Positions 18,168-27,151 are shown, counted from the stretch's first letter. The stretch is 32,177 nucleotides of DNA from Pseudomonadota bacterium (GCA_021792555.1 JAJYUL010000041.1:1-32177), one strand, 5' to 3'. Translations and numbers: made by a program. Notes: generated from the letters alone by a model not told the origin.

Positions 18168-18265
18168 GTGCCGGCGCGCCGCAACGCGGGTTCGAACGCG
18201 CCGACGCCCGTGATCAGGACACGATCGCGACGGGCTGCCTTTTTTGTGCGGCCGATTGACGCCGC

Positions 18266-18745
18266 TCAGCGGCGCCGGGAACGCGTTGCGGCAACTGCTG
18301 CTGTGGATCCCGTGGCTGCGCTTGCGCGCACGGAGGGGCCATGTGTGGATCGAGTATGCGCGCTCACGGCCCGCGGCCGCTTCGGTGCCGGCTGCGCGTC
18401 CCCGCGATGCTGCTTGACCCTGCCGCGGCGAATGTGCTCATAGTCTTCGAGCTGGCGGCGGGCGGCATTGAAGGCATCGCGCAAGGCCACATAGGCGTCT
18501 TCATGAGCATGATCGAGCGGATGGCTGTGGCGGATTACGATCTGCTCGTCCGGCACGGTGATGTCGATCCGGATGTCGTGCAGTCCCCCCTGCTGCCGGT
18601 GCTGCGGCGGGCGTTCGACGCGGACCCGGCAGCGCAGAATGTTGGGACTGAACCTCTCCAGACGCGCCGCGAGTTCACGGATGCGCGCGCGCAGCGGCGC
18701 CGAGGGGGCCATCTGCTGGAAGCTCACTTGCACGGGAAAGCTCAT
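18266..18745 (-). CDS. Ribosome hibernation factor (HPF/RaiA-like)
   Basis: The product is 159 aa from the ATG at 18745, with GAGGGGA eight bases upstream. Residues 1-115 match the RaiA/HPF fold: PVQVSFQQM, IRELAARLERF, CRVRVERP, then IRIDITVPDEQIV and HEDAYVALRDAFNAARRQLEDY. Such proteins bind the 30S subunit and inactivate or dimerise ribosomes in starvation. The tail of about 45 residues is Arg/Ala/Ser-rich and low in complexity, and lacks the C-terminal dimerisation domain of long HPF. It is third in a minus-strand set after the USP and CBS genes, 82 bases after the CBS stop. This context suits an energy-stress role. Confidence 0.82.
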   Translation of the reverse strand: MSFPVQVSFQQMAPSAPLRARIRELAARLERFSPNILRCRVRVERPPQHRQQGGLHDIRIDITVPDEQIVIRHSHPLDHAHEDAYVALRDAFNAARRQLEDYEHIRRGRVKQHRGDAQPAPKRPRAVSAHTRSTHGPSVRASAATGSTAAVAATRSRRR

Positions 18746-18827
18746 AGTCTCGGTCCCCTCGAACAGCACGTCAACGGATTGGGCCGGCGCCCGCTCGGGC
18801 GCCGGCCGCAATGATTTCTCGGGCTTC

Positions 18828-19304
18828 TCAAGCGGCGAGCGGATGGCGCGGCGGCTCGCAGATCGCCGCCAGGGTATTGCCGATGTCGTTTTCCGTGACT
18901 TCCTTGCGCGGGTGAGAGCGTTCCCGGATCGCCTCGCGCGCCAGATCGGCGAGCGAGATCATCCCGATCAGGGCGCCATCGCGGTCGATGACCGGGAGGC
19001 GGCGGATGTGCGAGTCGCGCATCACGCGCTCGGCCTGCGCCAGGGAGTCCGACGGACGCACCGTGGTGAGCGATTTCGACATCGCCTCGTTCACGCGCAG
19101 ATCCTTCAATGGCTTGCCTTCAAACAGCGCGCTCATGCAGATGTCCCGGTCGGTGATCACGCCGACTACGCGCTGTGCGCCATCCCCGGCGCACACCGGA
19201 ATGGCTCCGCAATCGTGCTGCCACATCAGCTGTGCGGCGTGCGCGAGCGAATCGCCCGCCTGGCACGACTGCACCTGTCTGGTCATGAGGTTCTCGACGA
19301 GCAT
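18828..19304 (-). CDS. Twin CBS-domain protein
   Basis: The product is 158 aa from the ATG at 19304, with AGAGGAG eight bases upstream. It is one Bateman module: CBS1 about 7-60 (MTRQVQSCQAGDSLAHAAQLM, then VVGVITDRDI) and CBS2 about 75-130 (SKSLTTVRPSDSL, then RLPVIDRDGALIGMISLADL). No catalytic domain is attached. Stand-alone twin CBS proteins usually bind AMP, ATP or related nucleotides and act on partner proteins. It sits 60 bases downstream of a universal stress protein, a pairing frequent in low-oxygen gene clusters. The partner is unknown. Confidence 0.92.
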   Translation of the reverse strand: MLVENLMTRQVQSCQAGDSLAHAAQLMWQHDCGAIPVCAGDGAQRVVGVITDRDICMSALFEGKPLKDLRVNEAMSKSLTTVRPSDSLAQAERVMRDSHIRRLPVIDRDGALIGMISLADLAREAIRERSHPRKEVTENDIGNTLAAICEPPRHPLAA

Positions 19305-19364
19305 AAGCGGTTCTCCTCTGTGCGGCGCGTGGCGCAAAGGCACGCGGCTGGATGACGGATGAAC

Positions 19365-19826
19365 TCAGTCCTTCTCGCCTTCCGCAGGGTAGCGGCGCAG
19401 CAAAACCGGGATGCGGGTGTGCCGTATGATGTATTCGGCGTCGCTGCCGAGCACCAGGCGCCGCACGCCGCGGCGGCCGTGAGTGCCGCAGACGAGCAGG
19501 TCCGCCTTCCATTCGTCGGCGTGGCGCAGAATGGCGGCGCCGACCGGCGAGCCCATCTGCTCGAGCATCGCCGAGGTCGTGGTGACGCCCGCGGCGCGGG
19601 CCCGCGCATCGGCCTCGTTGAGCAGCGCGTCGCCGCTGGCACGCAATTCCTGCTGGATGTCGCCCGGATTGGCGCCCGCGGCGTCCGGAGAGATCATCAG
19701 CCATTCGTTCAGAACGTGCAGAAGGCGCAGCGCCGCGTTCTGATCCTTGGCCAGCTTGATGGCTTCATCGAGCCCCAGGTTGGAGGCAGGGCTGCCGTCG
19801 ATCGGAACCAATATCCGCTTGTACAT
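19365..19826 (-). CDS. Universal stress protein, single UspA domain, ATP-binding type
   Basis: The product is 153 aa from the ATG at 19826; the frame runs on upstream but the family start MYKRILVPIDGS is here. The ATP-binding signature G-x2-G-x9-G-S is complete near residues 115-130 (GTHGRRGVRRLVLGS), and the C-terminal strand IPVLLRR is present. Such proteins bind ATP and support survival during growth arrest or low oxygen. It is the first gene of a probable operon with the CBS and hibernation-factor genes. A TACGTATT element lies about 95 bases upstream. Confidence 0.95.
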   Translation of the reverse strand: MYKRILVPIDGSPASNLGLDEAIKLAKDQNAALRLLHVLNEWLMISPDAAGANPGDIQQELRASGDALLNEADARARAAGVTTTSAMLEQMGSPVGAAILRHADEWKADLLVCGTHGRRGVRRLVLGSDAEYIIRHTRIPVLLRRYPAEGEKD

Positions 19827-19917
19827 CGATGCTGTCTCTGGTGGCCGTTGACTCGAGGGTCGGGTCCTCACCCCACGCACCCGTCGCAGAGTGAAGAATG
19901 ACCGCCCCGGGCATCCC

Positions 19918-19935
19918 TCCTCAATACGTACTTGC
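19918..19935 (-). promoter_or_regulatory. TACGTATT element, copy D (upstream of USP operon)
   Basis: On the minus strand the sequence reads CAAGTACGTATTGAGGAGG, with the TACGTA core at 19925-19930, about 100 bases before the USP start codon. The orientation relative to the gene is the same as copies A and B. TTGAGG at the end of the element could serve as a -35, but the matching -10 (CATTCT, spacing 18) is poor, as expected for an activator-dependent promoter. Confidence 0.5.
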
Positions 19936-20088
19936 CCGCCGGCGCAGCCATGAGGAATTCATTCGGGTGCACGCGGCAGGAAACACCGCTCGCCCTGAGA
20001 GTGGATCGGTCCGCACCTGCAGTGCGGCGGGCACGCCCAGGGCGCGCGCCGTTCCTGCTGCGTGCGGATTGCGGCACGCCGTGGCCGG

Positions 20089-20126
20089 GATTTACGTATT
20101 GTCGGGCGCGCGCCGACCGCTACAGT
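20089..20126 (+). promoter_or_regulatory. TACGTATT element copy B with promoter hexamers
   Basis: GATTTACGTATTGTCGGGC contains the core TACGTA at 20093-20098. TTGTCG (20099-20104) as -35 and TACAGT (20121-20126) as -10 are 16 bases apart, placing a start point near 20133. The core would then be centred near -38 and abut the -35, the usual place for a class II activator. The attachment-protein gene starts at 20180. Confidence 0.5.
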
Positions 20127-20179
20127 GCTTCGCACAAGAGGTGATGACTTGGCGCCTGCGCGCCGCGGAGCAGCAGTTC

Positions 20180-20644
20180 ATGCGCATACGAATCGTGGTT
20201 GCCGATCAGGCTGAGGCACGCTTTTACGACGCGGAGCCGCCCGAGGCGGCGCTGCACGCCAGTGGACGTCTGCGTGATTCCACCGCGCGGCTGCATGAGC
20301 GCGATCTGGTGAGTGACCGTCCCGGCCGTGTGTTTGAGCGCGCCTCGATGCCGGGTAGCCGGCGCGGGGCGAGCGCGCATCACGACACCGGTGGAGAGCG
20401 CTCGGCCCGCAAGTCCGCCGCGGTTGCGTTCGCGCGCCGCATCGCGACACAGCTCGAGCGTGGGCAACAGCAGGGCCGCTTCGATGGGATTGTGCTGATG
20501 GCCGGTCCCCGCTTCCTCGGGCTGCTGCGTCAGGTGCTCTCGCCGCGGCTCGGCCGCTGCGTCGTCGCGGAAGTTCCGAAGGACCTGGTGCACCAGAGCG
20601 AGCAGGTCGTGAGCGCCCACCTGCCGAGTGAGGCGCTGCGCTGA
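20180..20644 (+). CDS. Host-attachment protein family (baeRF/AtsE-like)
   Basis: The product is 154 aa from the ATG at 20180, with GGAG nine bases upstream; the family start (IRIVVADQAEARFYD) fixes the site. Recognisable blocks are ARFYD, a central SDRPGRVFER, a variable HHDTG loop, FARRIATQLERG, LMAGPRFLGLLRQVL and EVPKDLVHQSE. This order is typical of the 'required for attachment to host cells' family, which is distantly related to the eRF1/archaeal release-factor fold. No host interaction need be implied; the biochemical role is unknown. Its position between a TACGTATT promoter and a glucan phosphorylase gene suggests a stress-related function. Confidence 0.82.
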   Translation: MRIRIVVADQAEARFYDAEPPEAALHASGRLRDSTARLHERDLVSDRPGRVFERASMPGSRRGASAHHDTGGERSARKSAAVAFARRIATQLERGQQQGRFDGIVLMAGPRFLGLLRQVLSPRLGRCVVAEVPKDLVHQSEQVVSAHLPSEALR

Positions 20645-20675
20645 AGGCGAAGGGGCGCGGCCCCGAGACCCGCAC

Positions 20676-22412
20676 ATGCTCGATGGCTTTCTGAGTCGGC
20701 CGTGCGTGGCGTACTTCTCCATGGAGATTGCGCTGCGCAACGAGATCCCCACGTATGCGGGCGGGCTCGGTGTGCTCGCCGGCGATACGCTGCGTTCAGC
20801 GGCCGATCTGGCGCTGCCTCTGGTCGGGGTGACGCTGGTCAGCCGCGCGGGTTACTTCCGTCAGGAGATCGATTCGCTAGGAGGACAGCTCGAACGGCAC
20901 GTCACCTGGGAGCCGCAGCGCTGGGCGCAGGCGCTCGATGCGAAAGTGGCAGTGCGCATAGAGGACAAGCCTGTATGGGTGAACGCCTGGCTGTACGTGA
21001 TCGAGAGCCGCCTCGGCGGGCGGGCGCCGGTGCTGCTGCTGGATACGGATTTGCCGGAGAACCGGCCCGAGGACCGCGAGATCACCCATTATCTCTACGG
21101 CGGCGATGACGCCTACCGCCTGAAGCAGGAGATGGTGCTCGGTTTCGGGGGGGTGCGTATCTTGCGGGCGCTCGGGTTTGAGATCAGCGCCTACCACATG
21201 AACGAAGGCCACTCGGCGCTGCTTGGCGTGGAGCTGATGCGCCGCTTTGCCTACCCCGCCGATGACGTGCGTCCGGGGGAGTCGCTCTACGACTTGCCGC
21301 GGGTGCGCGATCTGTGCCGCTTCACGACGCATACCCCGGTCGAGGCCGGCCACGATCGCTTTCCCTACGGGCTGGTCAAGAGGCTGTTTGCGAGCAGCGT
21401 ATACGGCTACAACGACCATCAGGTGCCAAAGCCCGGCGAGCCCGGCACGGAACACGGGCCGATCGAGTTCGGCGCGCTGACGGCGCTCGCCGGGGACGAG
21501 TCGCTCAACATGACCCGGCTTGCGCTCAACGTCAGCGACTTCGTCAACGGGGTCGCTAAGCGTCACGCCGAGCTGTCCGCCAAGATGTACCCCGGCTATC
21601 AGGTGCGGGCCATCACCAACGGCGTGCATCCTTTCACCTGGAGCGCGCCGAGCTTCCGCGAACTTTATGACCGGTGCATTCCGGGCTGGTGCCATGAGCC
21701 GGAGCTGCTGCTGCGCGTGCATGGCATCCCCGACGCGGATATTCTTGCCGCGCATGACAAAGCCAAGCAGGCCCTGGTCGGGAAAGTGCAGGCGCTTACC
21801 GGCGTGGCGCTGGATCCGCAGGCGGCGACACTGTGCTTCGCCCGGCGGATGACCGCGTACAAGCGGCCCGAGATGCTCTTCACCGACATCGAGCGCCTCA
21901 AGGCCATCGCCCGTCAGCATCCCCTGCAGATCGTGCTGGCCGGCAAGGCGCACCCGCATGACGAGGAGGGCAAGCGTCTGATCGTGCGTCTGCACGAGCA
22001 TGCCCGCGAGCTCGCCGGTGCCGTGAGAGTCGTGTATCTGCCGGACCACGATCTCGACCTTGCTCTGCTGCTCGTCTCCGGCGCTGACATCTGGCTGAAC
22101 ACGCCCCTGCCGCCGCTCGAGGCATCGGGCACGAGCGGCATGAAGGCGGCCTTCAACGGCGTGCCGAGCCTCTCGGTGCTCGACGGCTGGTGGGTCGAGG
22201 GGTGCATCGAGGGCGTCACCGGCTGGGCGATCGAGGATGCGGCGACGCTCTACGGCAAGCTCGAGCAGGTCGTCCTGCCGCGCTATTACGAGTCCTCCGA
22301 CGGACGGCACGGATGGGTTCGGATCATGAAGTCTGTTATCGGTACCAATGCGGCTTATTTCAACAGCCACCGCATGATGCGGCGCTACGCCACGGAAGCC
22401 TATCTGCGCTGA
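20676..22412 (+). CDS. Alpha-glucan phosphorylase (GT35, short type)
   Basis: The product is 578 aa from the ATG at 20676, 31 bases after the previous stop. The enzyme releases glucose 1-phosphate from glycogen or maltodextrins with phosphate, using PLP. The N-terminus [27 protein letters not shown] is cut here to its core, AYFSMEIAL and [11 protein letters not shown]. Other family stretches are [49 protein letters not shown] and the PLP site [15 protein letters not shown] with Lys490. It is much shorter than E. coli MalP/GlgP (about 800 aa) and belongs to the compact phosphorylases also found in thermophiles. It could feed glycolysis and PFOR during oxygen or carbon stress. Confidence 0.93.
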   Translation: MLDGFLSRPCVAYFSMEIALRNEIPTYAGGLGVLAGDTLRSAADLALPLVGVTLVSRAGYFRQEIDSLGGQLERHVTWEPQRWAQALDAKVAVRIEDKPVWVNAWLYVIESRLGGRAPVLLLDTDLPENRPEDREITHYLYGGDDAYRLKQEMVLGFGGVRILRALGFEISAYHMNEGHSALLGVELMRRFAYPADDVRPGESLYDLPRVRDLCRFTTHTPVEAGHDRFPYGLVKRLFASSVYGYNDHQVPKPGEPGTEHGPIEFGALTALAGDESLNMTRLALNVSDFVNGVAKRHAELSAKMYPGYQVRAITNGVHPFTWSAPSFRELYDRCIPGWCHEPELLLRVHGIPDADILAAHDKAKQALVGKVQALTGVALDPQAATLCFARRMTAYKRPEMLFTDIERLKAIARQHPLQIVLAGKAHPHDEEGKRLIVRLHEHARELAGAVRVVYLPDHDLDLALLLVSGADIWLNTPLPPLEASGTSGMKAAFNGVPSLSVLDGWWVEGCIEGVTGWAIEDAATLYGKLEQVVLPRYYESSDGRHGWVRIMKSVIGTNAAYFNSHRMMRRYATEAYLR

Positions 22413-22561
22413 GAGATCTCAGCTTGCCTGGGCCCGAAGTAGCGCTCTGCCGAGGCCGGATCAGGGACAGTGCGGATGGCAATCGAGGAGTCGGTATGCG
22501 ACCGTGAATGCAAAGTCCGGCCGGCCGGCTGGCGAGACGATGTGCCGGGAGGGCCCGCAGC

Positions 22562-23542
22562 ATGGGAAAGACGAGTTCGATACTGGCCGTGGCGCAGCAC
22601 GGCGTGTCCGATACGGTGTTGCTGGCCAAGGCGGCCGCGCTGGCACGCTCGTTCGGTTTCGGGCTCGAGCTGTTCCTGTGCGATGCAGAGGGTGCCTATG
22701 CGCTGAAGCACGACTATCAGCCGACCGGGCGCGACAAGGCGCTCAGCGAATGCGTGGCGCGCGCCAAGGAGTACCTCACGAGCCAGCGCAGACTGATCGA
22801 TCCGGCGGTGAGCTCCGTGGCGATCGATGCGGCCTGCGAGAGTCCGCTCTACGAGGGCATTGTGCGCAAGGTGCAGCGGTCGCATCCGGAACTGGTCATG
22901 AAGGCTGCCGGTGGCATCGACCGGCGGGGCCACAGCGCCTTCGATGAGAACGACTGGCAGCTGATGCGCACCTGCCCGGCGACACTCGCGTTGGTGCAGC
23001 ACCGTCACTGGCGCAAGCGGCTGCGCATCGCCGCGGCCATCGACGTCTCGGACGAGGAAACCGAAGGGCTGGCGAGCGCGATCATCAGGATCGCGCGGCG
23101 GCTGGCGCTCGCCACCGGCGGGGAGCTGGAGCTGGTGTATGCCGAGCGCATGCCGGCCGACAACAGCGAGAGCCGCGCACGCGCGAGCAGGCTGCGGACC
23201 TTGGCGCGCCAGGCCGACCTGGATGAGCGCCATGCGCACATCCTGCCCGGCACGCCCGAGCAGGAACTGGCCGCCTTCGCCGCAGGCCGTGACTACGACG
23301 TGTTGGCACTCGGCGCGCTGACGCATCGCCAGAGCGCGGTGCGCCTGGTCGGAACGCTGACTTCGACGCTCGTCGAGGCACTCGATAGTGATTTTCTGCT
23401 GATCAAGCCTGATGCGGCAGTCGCGACCGAACGTGTGCCGCGGCGCTCACACACGAATTCCACTGAGGCGCTGCCGCCTGCGGCGCGCAATGCCGCCGTG
23501 CGCGCCTGGATGGGCGGCGGGCGGCCCGTCGGCTCGCGCTAA
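22562..23542 (+). CDS. Tandem universal stress protein (UspE-like)
   Basis: The product is 326 aa from the ATG at 22562, with GGGAGGG eight bases upstream. It has two Usp domains, about 1-150 and 155-290. The first ends with HSAFDENDWQLMRTCPATLALVQ, here reduced to NDWQLMRTCP, a signature close to UspE. The second has DVLALGALTHR and DSDFLLIKP. The canonical G-x2-G-x9-G-S ATP motif is missing in domain 1 and degenerate in domain 2. The C-terminal 35 residues are low-complexity. It is third in the plus-strand series after the phosphorylase (149-base gap, with no clear promoter) and ends overlapping the uup stop by four bases. Confidence 0.88.
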   Translation: MGKTSSILAVAQHGVSDTVLLAKAAALARSFGFGLELFLCDAEGAYALKHDYQPTGRDKALSECVARAKEYLTSQRRLIDPAVSSVAIDAACESPLYEGIVRKVQRSHPELVMKAAGGIDRRGHSAFDENDWQLMRTCPATLALVQHRHWRKRLRIAAAIDVSDEETEGLASAIIRIARRLALATGGELELVYAERMPADNSESRARASRLRTLARQADLDERHAHILPGTPEQELAAFAAGRDYDVLALGALTHRQSAVRLVGTLTSTLVEALDSDFLLIKPDAAVATERVPRRSHTNSTEALPPAARNAAVRAWMGGGRPVGSR

Positions 23543-25386
23543 CCGGCGCTCACGCGCGCCTCGAGCGCCTCCCAGCGCTCGTAGAGCCGCTCCAGTTCGC
23601 TCTCGATCGCGCGCAGACGCTCGCTGTCGGAGCGCATCCGCTCTACGCCCCCGCTGTGGTAGTCCCGCTCGCTCATGCGCGCGCCGATCTCGGCCTGCTC
23701 CCGTTCGAGCGCCTCGATCTGTCCCGGCAGGGCGGCGAGTTCACGGCCTTCCATGTAGCCGAGGCGTGCGGCGCGCGCAGGGCGTTTGGCGGGTACCGGC
23801 GCGGGGGACTCGGCGGCAGGCGGCGCGGGGGCGCGTGCGCGCGGCGTCTGTGGCTGCGGACGCTGCCGCAGCCAGTCCGTGTAACCGCCGACGTAGGCAC
23901 GCCAAAGGCCGCCGCCTTCGGCCGCGAACGTCTGTGTCACGACGTTGTCGAGAAACCGCCGGTCGTGACTGACGAGCAGCAGCGTGCCGGGATAGTCCTG
24001 CAGGCGCTGCTCAAGCAGCTCCAGGGAGTCGATGTCGAGGTCGTTGGTCGGCTCATCGAGGACCAGCAGATTCGCCGGCCGGGCGAACAGGCGCGCCAGA
24101 AACAGCCGGTTGCGCTCGCCGCCGGAGAGCATCCGGACCGGGGATTTCGCCCGGTGCGGCGGAAAGAGAAAGTCCCCGAGATAGGTCATGATGTGCCTGC
24201 GCTCATCACCGATGGTGATCCAGTCCGAGCCCGGACTGATGGCCTCGGCGAGCGTCGCCTCGGGGTCGAGCTGCTCGCGCATCTGATCGAAGTAGGCGAT
24301 CTGCAGGTTCGTGCCGAGCCGCACGGTGCCGTGCTCGGGGGTGAGCGCCCCGAGGATGATGCGCAACAGAGTCGATTTGCCGGCGCCGTTCGGTCCGATC
24401 AGTCCGACGCGGTCCCCGCGCATGATGCGGCTGGAGAACCCCTCGATCAGGGTGCGGCCCGAGAACGACTGGCCGACGTCGGTGAGCTCGGCGACGAGGC
24501 GCCCGGAGCGTTCCCCGGCATCGAGGGCGAGTTTGATGCTGCCGAGCCGGTCGCGCCGCTCGAGGCGCGCCTGGCGCAGCTGCTCGAGCCGCCGGACGCG
24601 GCCCTCGTTGCGCGTGCGTCGCGCCTCGACGCCTTTGCGGATCCAAGCCTCCTCCTGCTGCCAGAACTTCTCGAAGCGGCGCCGGGCCAGGTCCTCGGCG
24701 GCGGTCTGCTCATCGCGGCGGGCCTCGTAGGCGGCGAAGTTGCCCGGATAGGAGCGGATGACGCCGCGGTCGAGCTCGATGATGCGGGTGGCGATGCTGT
24801 CGAGAAAGGCGCGGTCATGCGTGACGACGACCGCCGAGGGCGCCTTGAGCACGAATTCCTCCAGTGTGCCGATGCCCTCGATGTCCAGATGGTTGGTCGG
24901 CTCATCGAGCAGCAGCAGATCCGGAGAGGAGGCGAGCGCGAGCGCGAGCGCGGCGCGCTTGCGCTCGCCGCCCGAACAGCGCCCTGGGTCCTCCCCGCCG
25001 TTCAAGCCAAAGCGCTGCAGGAATTCCGCCAGCCGTGATTGCAGCTGCCAGCGTTCCCGGTCCGCGCCGTGCAGCTCATCCGCGCTGCAGGCGGCCGAAT
25101 GCCTCAGGGTCCGCGCCCGCTCGAGCAGGCTCTCGCGCACCGTGCCGCACGGCGGCAGAACCGGCTCCTGCTCGACGAAGGCGATCCGCAGTCCGGAGCG
25201 GCGCTGCACCTCGCCGTCATCGAGTGCCATCAGTCCGGCGATGACCTTAAGGACGGTCGACTTGCCGGTGCCGTTGCGGCCGATGAATCCGAGCCGTTCG
25301 CCGGATTGAATCGCAAGCAGGGCGCCATCGAGCAGGGCGCGCTCGCCGAACGCGAGGTGCGCATCGCGAAGTGTGATCAGGGACAT
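23539..25386 (-). CDS. uup: ABC-F ATPase, Uup type
   Basis: The product is 615 aa from the ATG at 25386. It has two ABC cassettes without membrane domains. Cassette 1 has Walker A GRNGTGKST (36-44), signature CSGGERKR and Walker B DLLLLDEPTNHLD; cassette 2 has GPNGAGKST, LSGGERNR and LLVLDEPTNDLD. The inter-domain linker holds WQQEEAWIRKGVEARRTRNEGR, shortened here to WIRKGVEARRTRNEGR, diagnostic of Uup. After a Pro/Ala-rich spacer the last 95 residues form the charged coiled-coil domain seen in Uup. ABC-F proteins act on ribosomes, and Uup is also linked to precise excision of transposons. It is convergent with the UspE-like gene and divergent from rhlE. Confidence 0.93.
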   Translation of the reverse strand: MSLITLRDAHLAFGERALLDGALLAIQSGERLGFIGRNGTGKSTVLKVIAGLMALDDGEVQRRSGLRIAFVEQEPVLPPCGTVRESLLERARTLRHSAACSADELHGADRERWQLQSRLAEFLQRFGLNGGEDPGRCSGGERKRAALALALASSPDLLLLDEPTNHLDIEGIGTLEEFVLKAPSAVVVTHDRAFLDSIATRIIELDRGVIRSYPGNFAAYEARRDEQTAAEDLARRRFEKFWQQEEAWIRKGVEARRTRNEGRVRRLEQLRQARLERRDRLGSIKLALDAGERSGRLVAELTDVGQSFSGRTLIEGFSSRIMRGDRVGLIGPNGAGKSTLLRIILGALTPEHGTVRLGTNLQIAYFDQMREQLDPEATLAEAISPGSDWITIGDERRHIMTYLGDFLFPPHRAKSPVRMLSGGERNRLFLARLFARPANLLVLDEPTNDLDIDSLELLEQRLQDYPGTLLLVSHDRRFLDNVVTQTFAAEGGGLWRAYVGGYTDWLRQRPQPQTPRARAPAPPAAESPAPVPAKRPARAARLGYMEGRELAALPGQIEALEREQAEIGARMSERDYHSGGVERMRSDSERLRAIESELERLYERWEALEARVSAG

Positions 25387-25407
25387 CTCGTGCCGTCGAA
25401 TTAAAAA

Positions 25408-25436
25408 TGGACGCGCAGCCGGCTGACCGGTATAGT
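25408..25436 (+). promoter_or_regulatory. Probable promoter of rhlE
   Basis: TGGACG (25408-25413), 17 bases, then TATAGT (25431-25436) make a reasonable sigma-70 promoter, with four of six matches in the -35. The start point would be near 25443, giving an untranslated leader of about 185 bases before the rhlE ATG at 25629. No gene lies in that leader. Confidence 0.5.
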
Positions 25437-25628
25437 GCGCCGCGCAAGACTATACAGGCGCCAAGCGGTCTGCGCCTGCCTCGCTCGCGGTCAAGCCATC
25501 CCGGCTTCGCTTCGATTCTCGAACACCACACTCGCTCCGACCGCCACGGCCTAGATGAAGGCTCGCCCGCCGGCTCCGCCGCAGCGGGCAGTCTGCCGTT
25601 TGCGCGAGCCTGATACACAGAGGTATTC

Positions 25629-27083
25629 ATGTCGTTTTCCAATCTCGGGCTGCTGCCCGAGCTGCTGCGCGCCGTTGAAGAGAAGGGCTACACGGCGCCG
25701 ACTCCCATTCAGGCGGGTACCATTCCCGCGATTCTCGCCGGCCGCGACGTGCTTGCCGGCGCCCAGACCGGCACCGGCAAGACCGCCGCGTTCGTGCTGC
25801 CGATCCTGCAGCGTCTGACGCAGGACACCGCCGGCGCTCAGCACAGGGCGCCGCGCGCTCTGGTGCTCACCCCGACGCGCGAACTCGCCGCTCAGGTGGC
25901 CGACAATGCCACAGGGTACGGCCGTTATCTGAAGCTGCGCACCGCGGTGGTGTTCGGCGGCGTCGGCATCAATCCGCAGATCGATCAGCTGCGCCGGGGA
26001 TGCGACCTGCTGATCGCCACTCCGGGGCGGTTGCTCGACCTGAGCGAGCAGGGCGCGCTCGATCTCGGCCGCATCAGCTGCTTCGTGCTCGATGAGGCCG
26101 ACCGGATGCTCGACATGGGATTTATCCCTGCGATCCGCCGCGTGCTGAAGCTGCTGCCCTCCGAGCGGCAGAACCTGATGTTCTCGGCCACCTATTCGGA
26201 CGATATCCGCGCTCTGGCGCAGCGGCTCCTGCGCAATCCCGTGAGCGCTGAGGTCGCGAGCCGCAATTCGACCGCCGAGCGAGTGACACAGTCGCTCTAT
26301 CGCGTGCCGAAGGAGAGCAAGCGTCACCTGCTGGCGCACTTGATCCAGGAAGGCAACTGGCAGCAGGTGCTGGTGTTCACCCGCACCAAGCACGGCGCGA
26401 ACCGCCTCGCCAAGCAGCTCGAGGGCGCAGGTATCGCCGCTGCGGCGATTCACGGCAACAAGAGTCAGGCTGCCCGCGTGCGCGCGTTGGCGGATTTCAA
26501 GGGCCTGCGCATCACCGCGCTGGTCGCTACGGAAGTGGCCGCGCGCGGGCTGGATATCAAGGAGCTGCCGCACGTGGTCAATTACGAGCTGCCCAACGTG
26601 CCGGAGGATTACGTCCACCGCATCGGCCGCACGGCGCGTGCCGGCGCGAGCGGATCGGCCGTGTCGCTGGTCTCGGCGGACGAAGAGCCGCTGCTGCGCG
26701 ACATCGAGAAGCTCCTGCGCAGCTCGATCCCGGCGACGCCGGTGCCGCAGTTTGCGGTGCTCAACACGCCGGCGGAACCGGAGCGGGCCCCTGTGCGCGC
26801 CGTGCGTCAGGGTGCTGCGGCTGCGAATGGGCGCCCCCCGCATGGTGCCCATCGGGGCGCCCGCCGCCCTCAGCACGGTTCGGGACACGGGTCCGCAGGA
26901 GGCGAGCGTCACCATGCTCCGCACGGGACACAGCGCACCTCGAGCCAGCCGCGGGGTGAACCGCACGCCAGTCAGCCGCGTGGCGAGCAGGGCCGTCCCG
27001 GCGAGCGCGGCCAAGGCCGTGGCTTCGGCGGCGAACGGCGCCCATCGGGCGGCCGCGAGCGCGGAGGCTGGCGGCGCGCCTGA
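25629..27083 (+). CDS. rhlE: DEAD-box RNA helicase RhlE
   Basis: The product is 484 aa; the ATG at 25629 is preceded by CAGAGGT. The helicase core (1-370) shows the Q motif (FSNLGL...YTAPTPIQ), motif I AQTGTGKT, Ia [36 protein letters not shown] and [12 protein letters not shown]. The C-terminal 115 residues are basic and Gly/Arg-rich with repeated SQPRGE units and RGG-like ends, typical of RhlE tails that hold RNA. The protein remodels RNA in ribosome assembly, mRNA decay or cold response. It has a long leader, as do some cold-induced helicase genes. Confidence 0.95.
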   Translation: MSFSNLGLLPELLRAVEEKGYTAPTPIQAGTIPAILAGRDVLAGAQTGTGKTAAFVLPILQRLTQDTAGAQHRAPRALVLTPTRELAAQVADNATGYGRYLKLRTAVVFGGVGINPQIDQLRRGCDLLIATPGRLLDLSEQGALDLGRISCFVLDEADRMLDMGFIPAIRRVLKLLPSERQNLMFSATYSDDIRALAQRLLRNPVSAEVASRNSTAERVTQSLYRVPKESKRHLLAHLIQEGNWQQVLVFTRTKHGANRLAKQLEGAGIAAAAIHGNKSQAARVRALADFKGLRITALVATEVAARGLDIKELPHVVNYELPNVPEDYVHRIGRTARAGASGSAVSLVSADEEPLLRDIEKLLRSSIPATPVPQFAVLNTPAEPERAPVRAVRQGAAAANGRPPHGAHRGARRPQHGSGHGSAGGERHHAPHGTQRTSSQPRGEPHASQPRGEQGRPGERGQGRGFGGERRPSGGRERGGWRRA

Positions 27084-27100
27084 GTAGGTCAGCGGGTCTG

Positions 27101-27126
27101 GCGGGCCGACTCATGAGTCGGCCCGC
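27101..27126. terminator. 26-base perfect palindrome between convergent genes
   Basis: GCGGGCCGACTCA followed by TGAGTCGGCCCGC is a perfect palindrome 17 bases after the rhlE stop. It is suited to act as a hairpin in both directions between rhlE and hsp20. No T-run follows. Confidence 0.6.
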
Positions 27127-27151
27127 TGCCCGCCCTTGGACTCGGTGGCAT

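Larger units (their letters stand above)
17684..18265. other. Long intergenic stretch with possible regulatory elements
   Basis: This stretch of 582 bases lies between the start of the nifJ operon and the end of the hibernation-factor gene. Open frames through it look like GC-rich noise. It contains a degenerate TACGTATT-like site near 17862-17882, a 12-bp perfect hairpin at 18127-18167 and a T-tract (18240-18245) preceded by GCCCGT/ACGGGC on the plus strand. A small RNA is possible but not supported directly. Confidence 0.4.

Noticed and set aside
20877-22370. 497-residue minus-strand open frame opposite the phosphorylase
   Set aside because: The plus strand encodes an unambiguous GT35 enzyme. 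The opposite frame has no motif.
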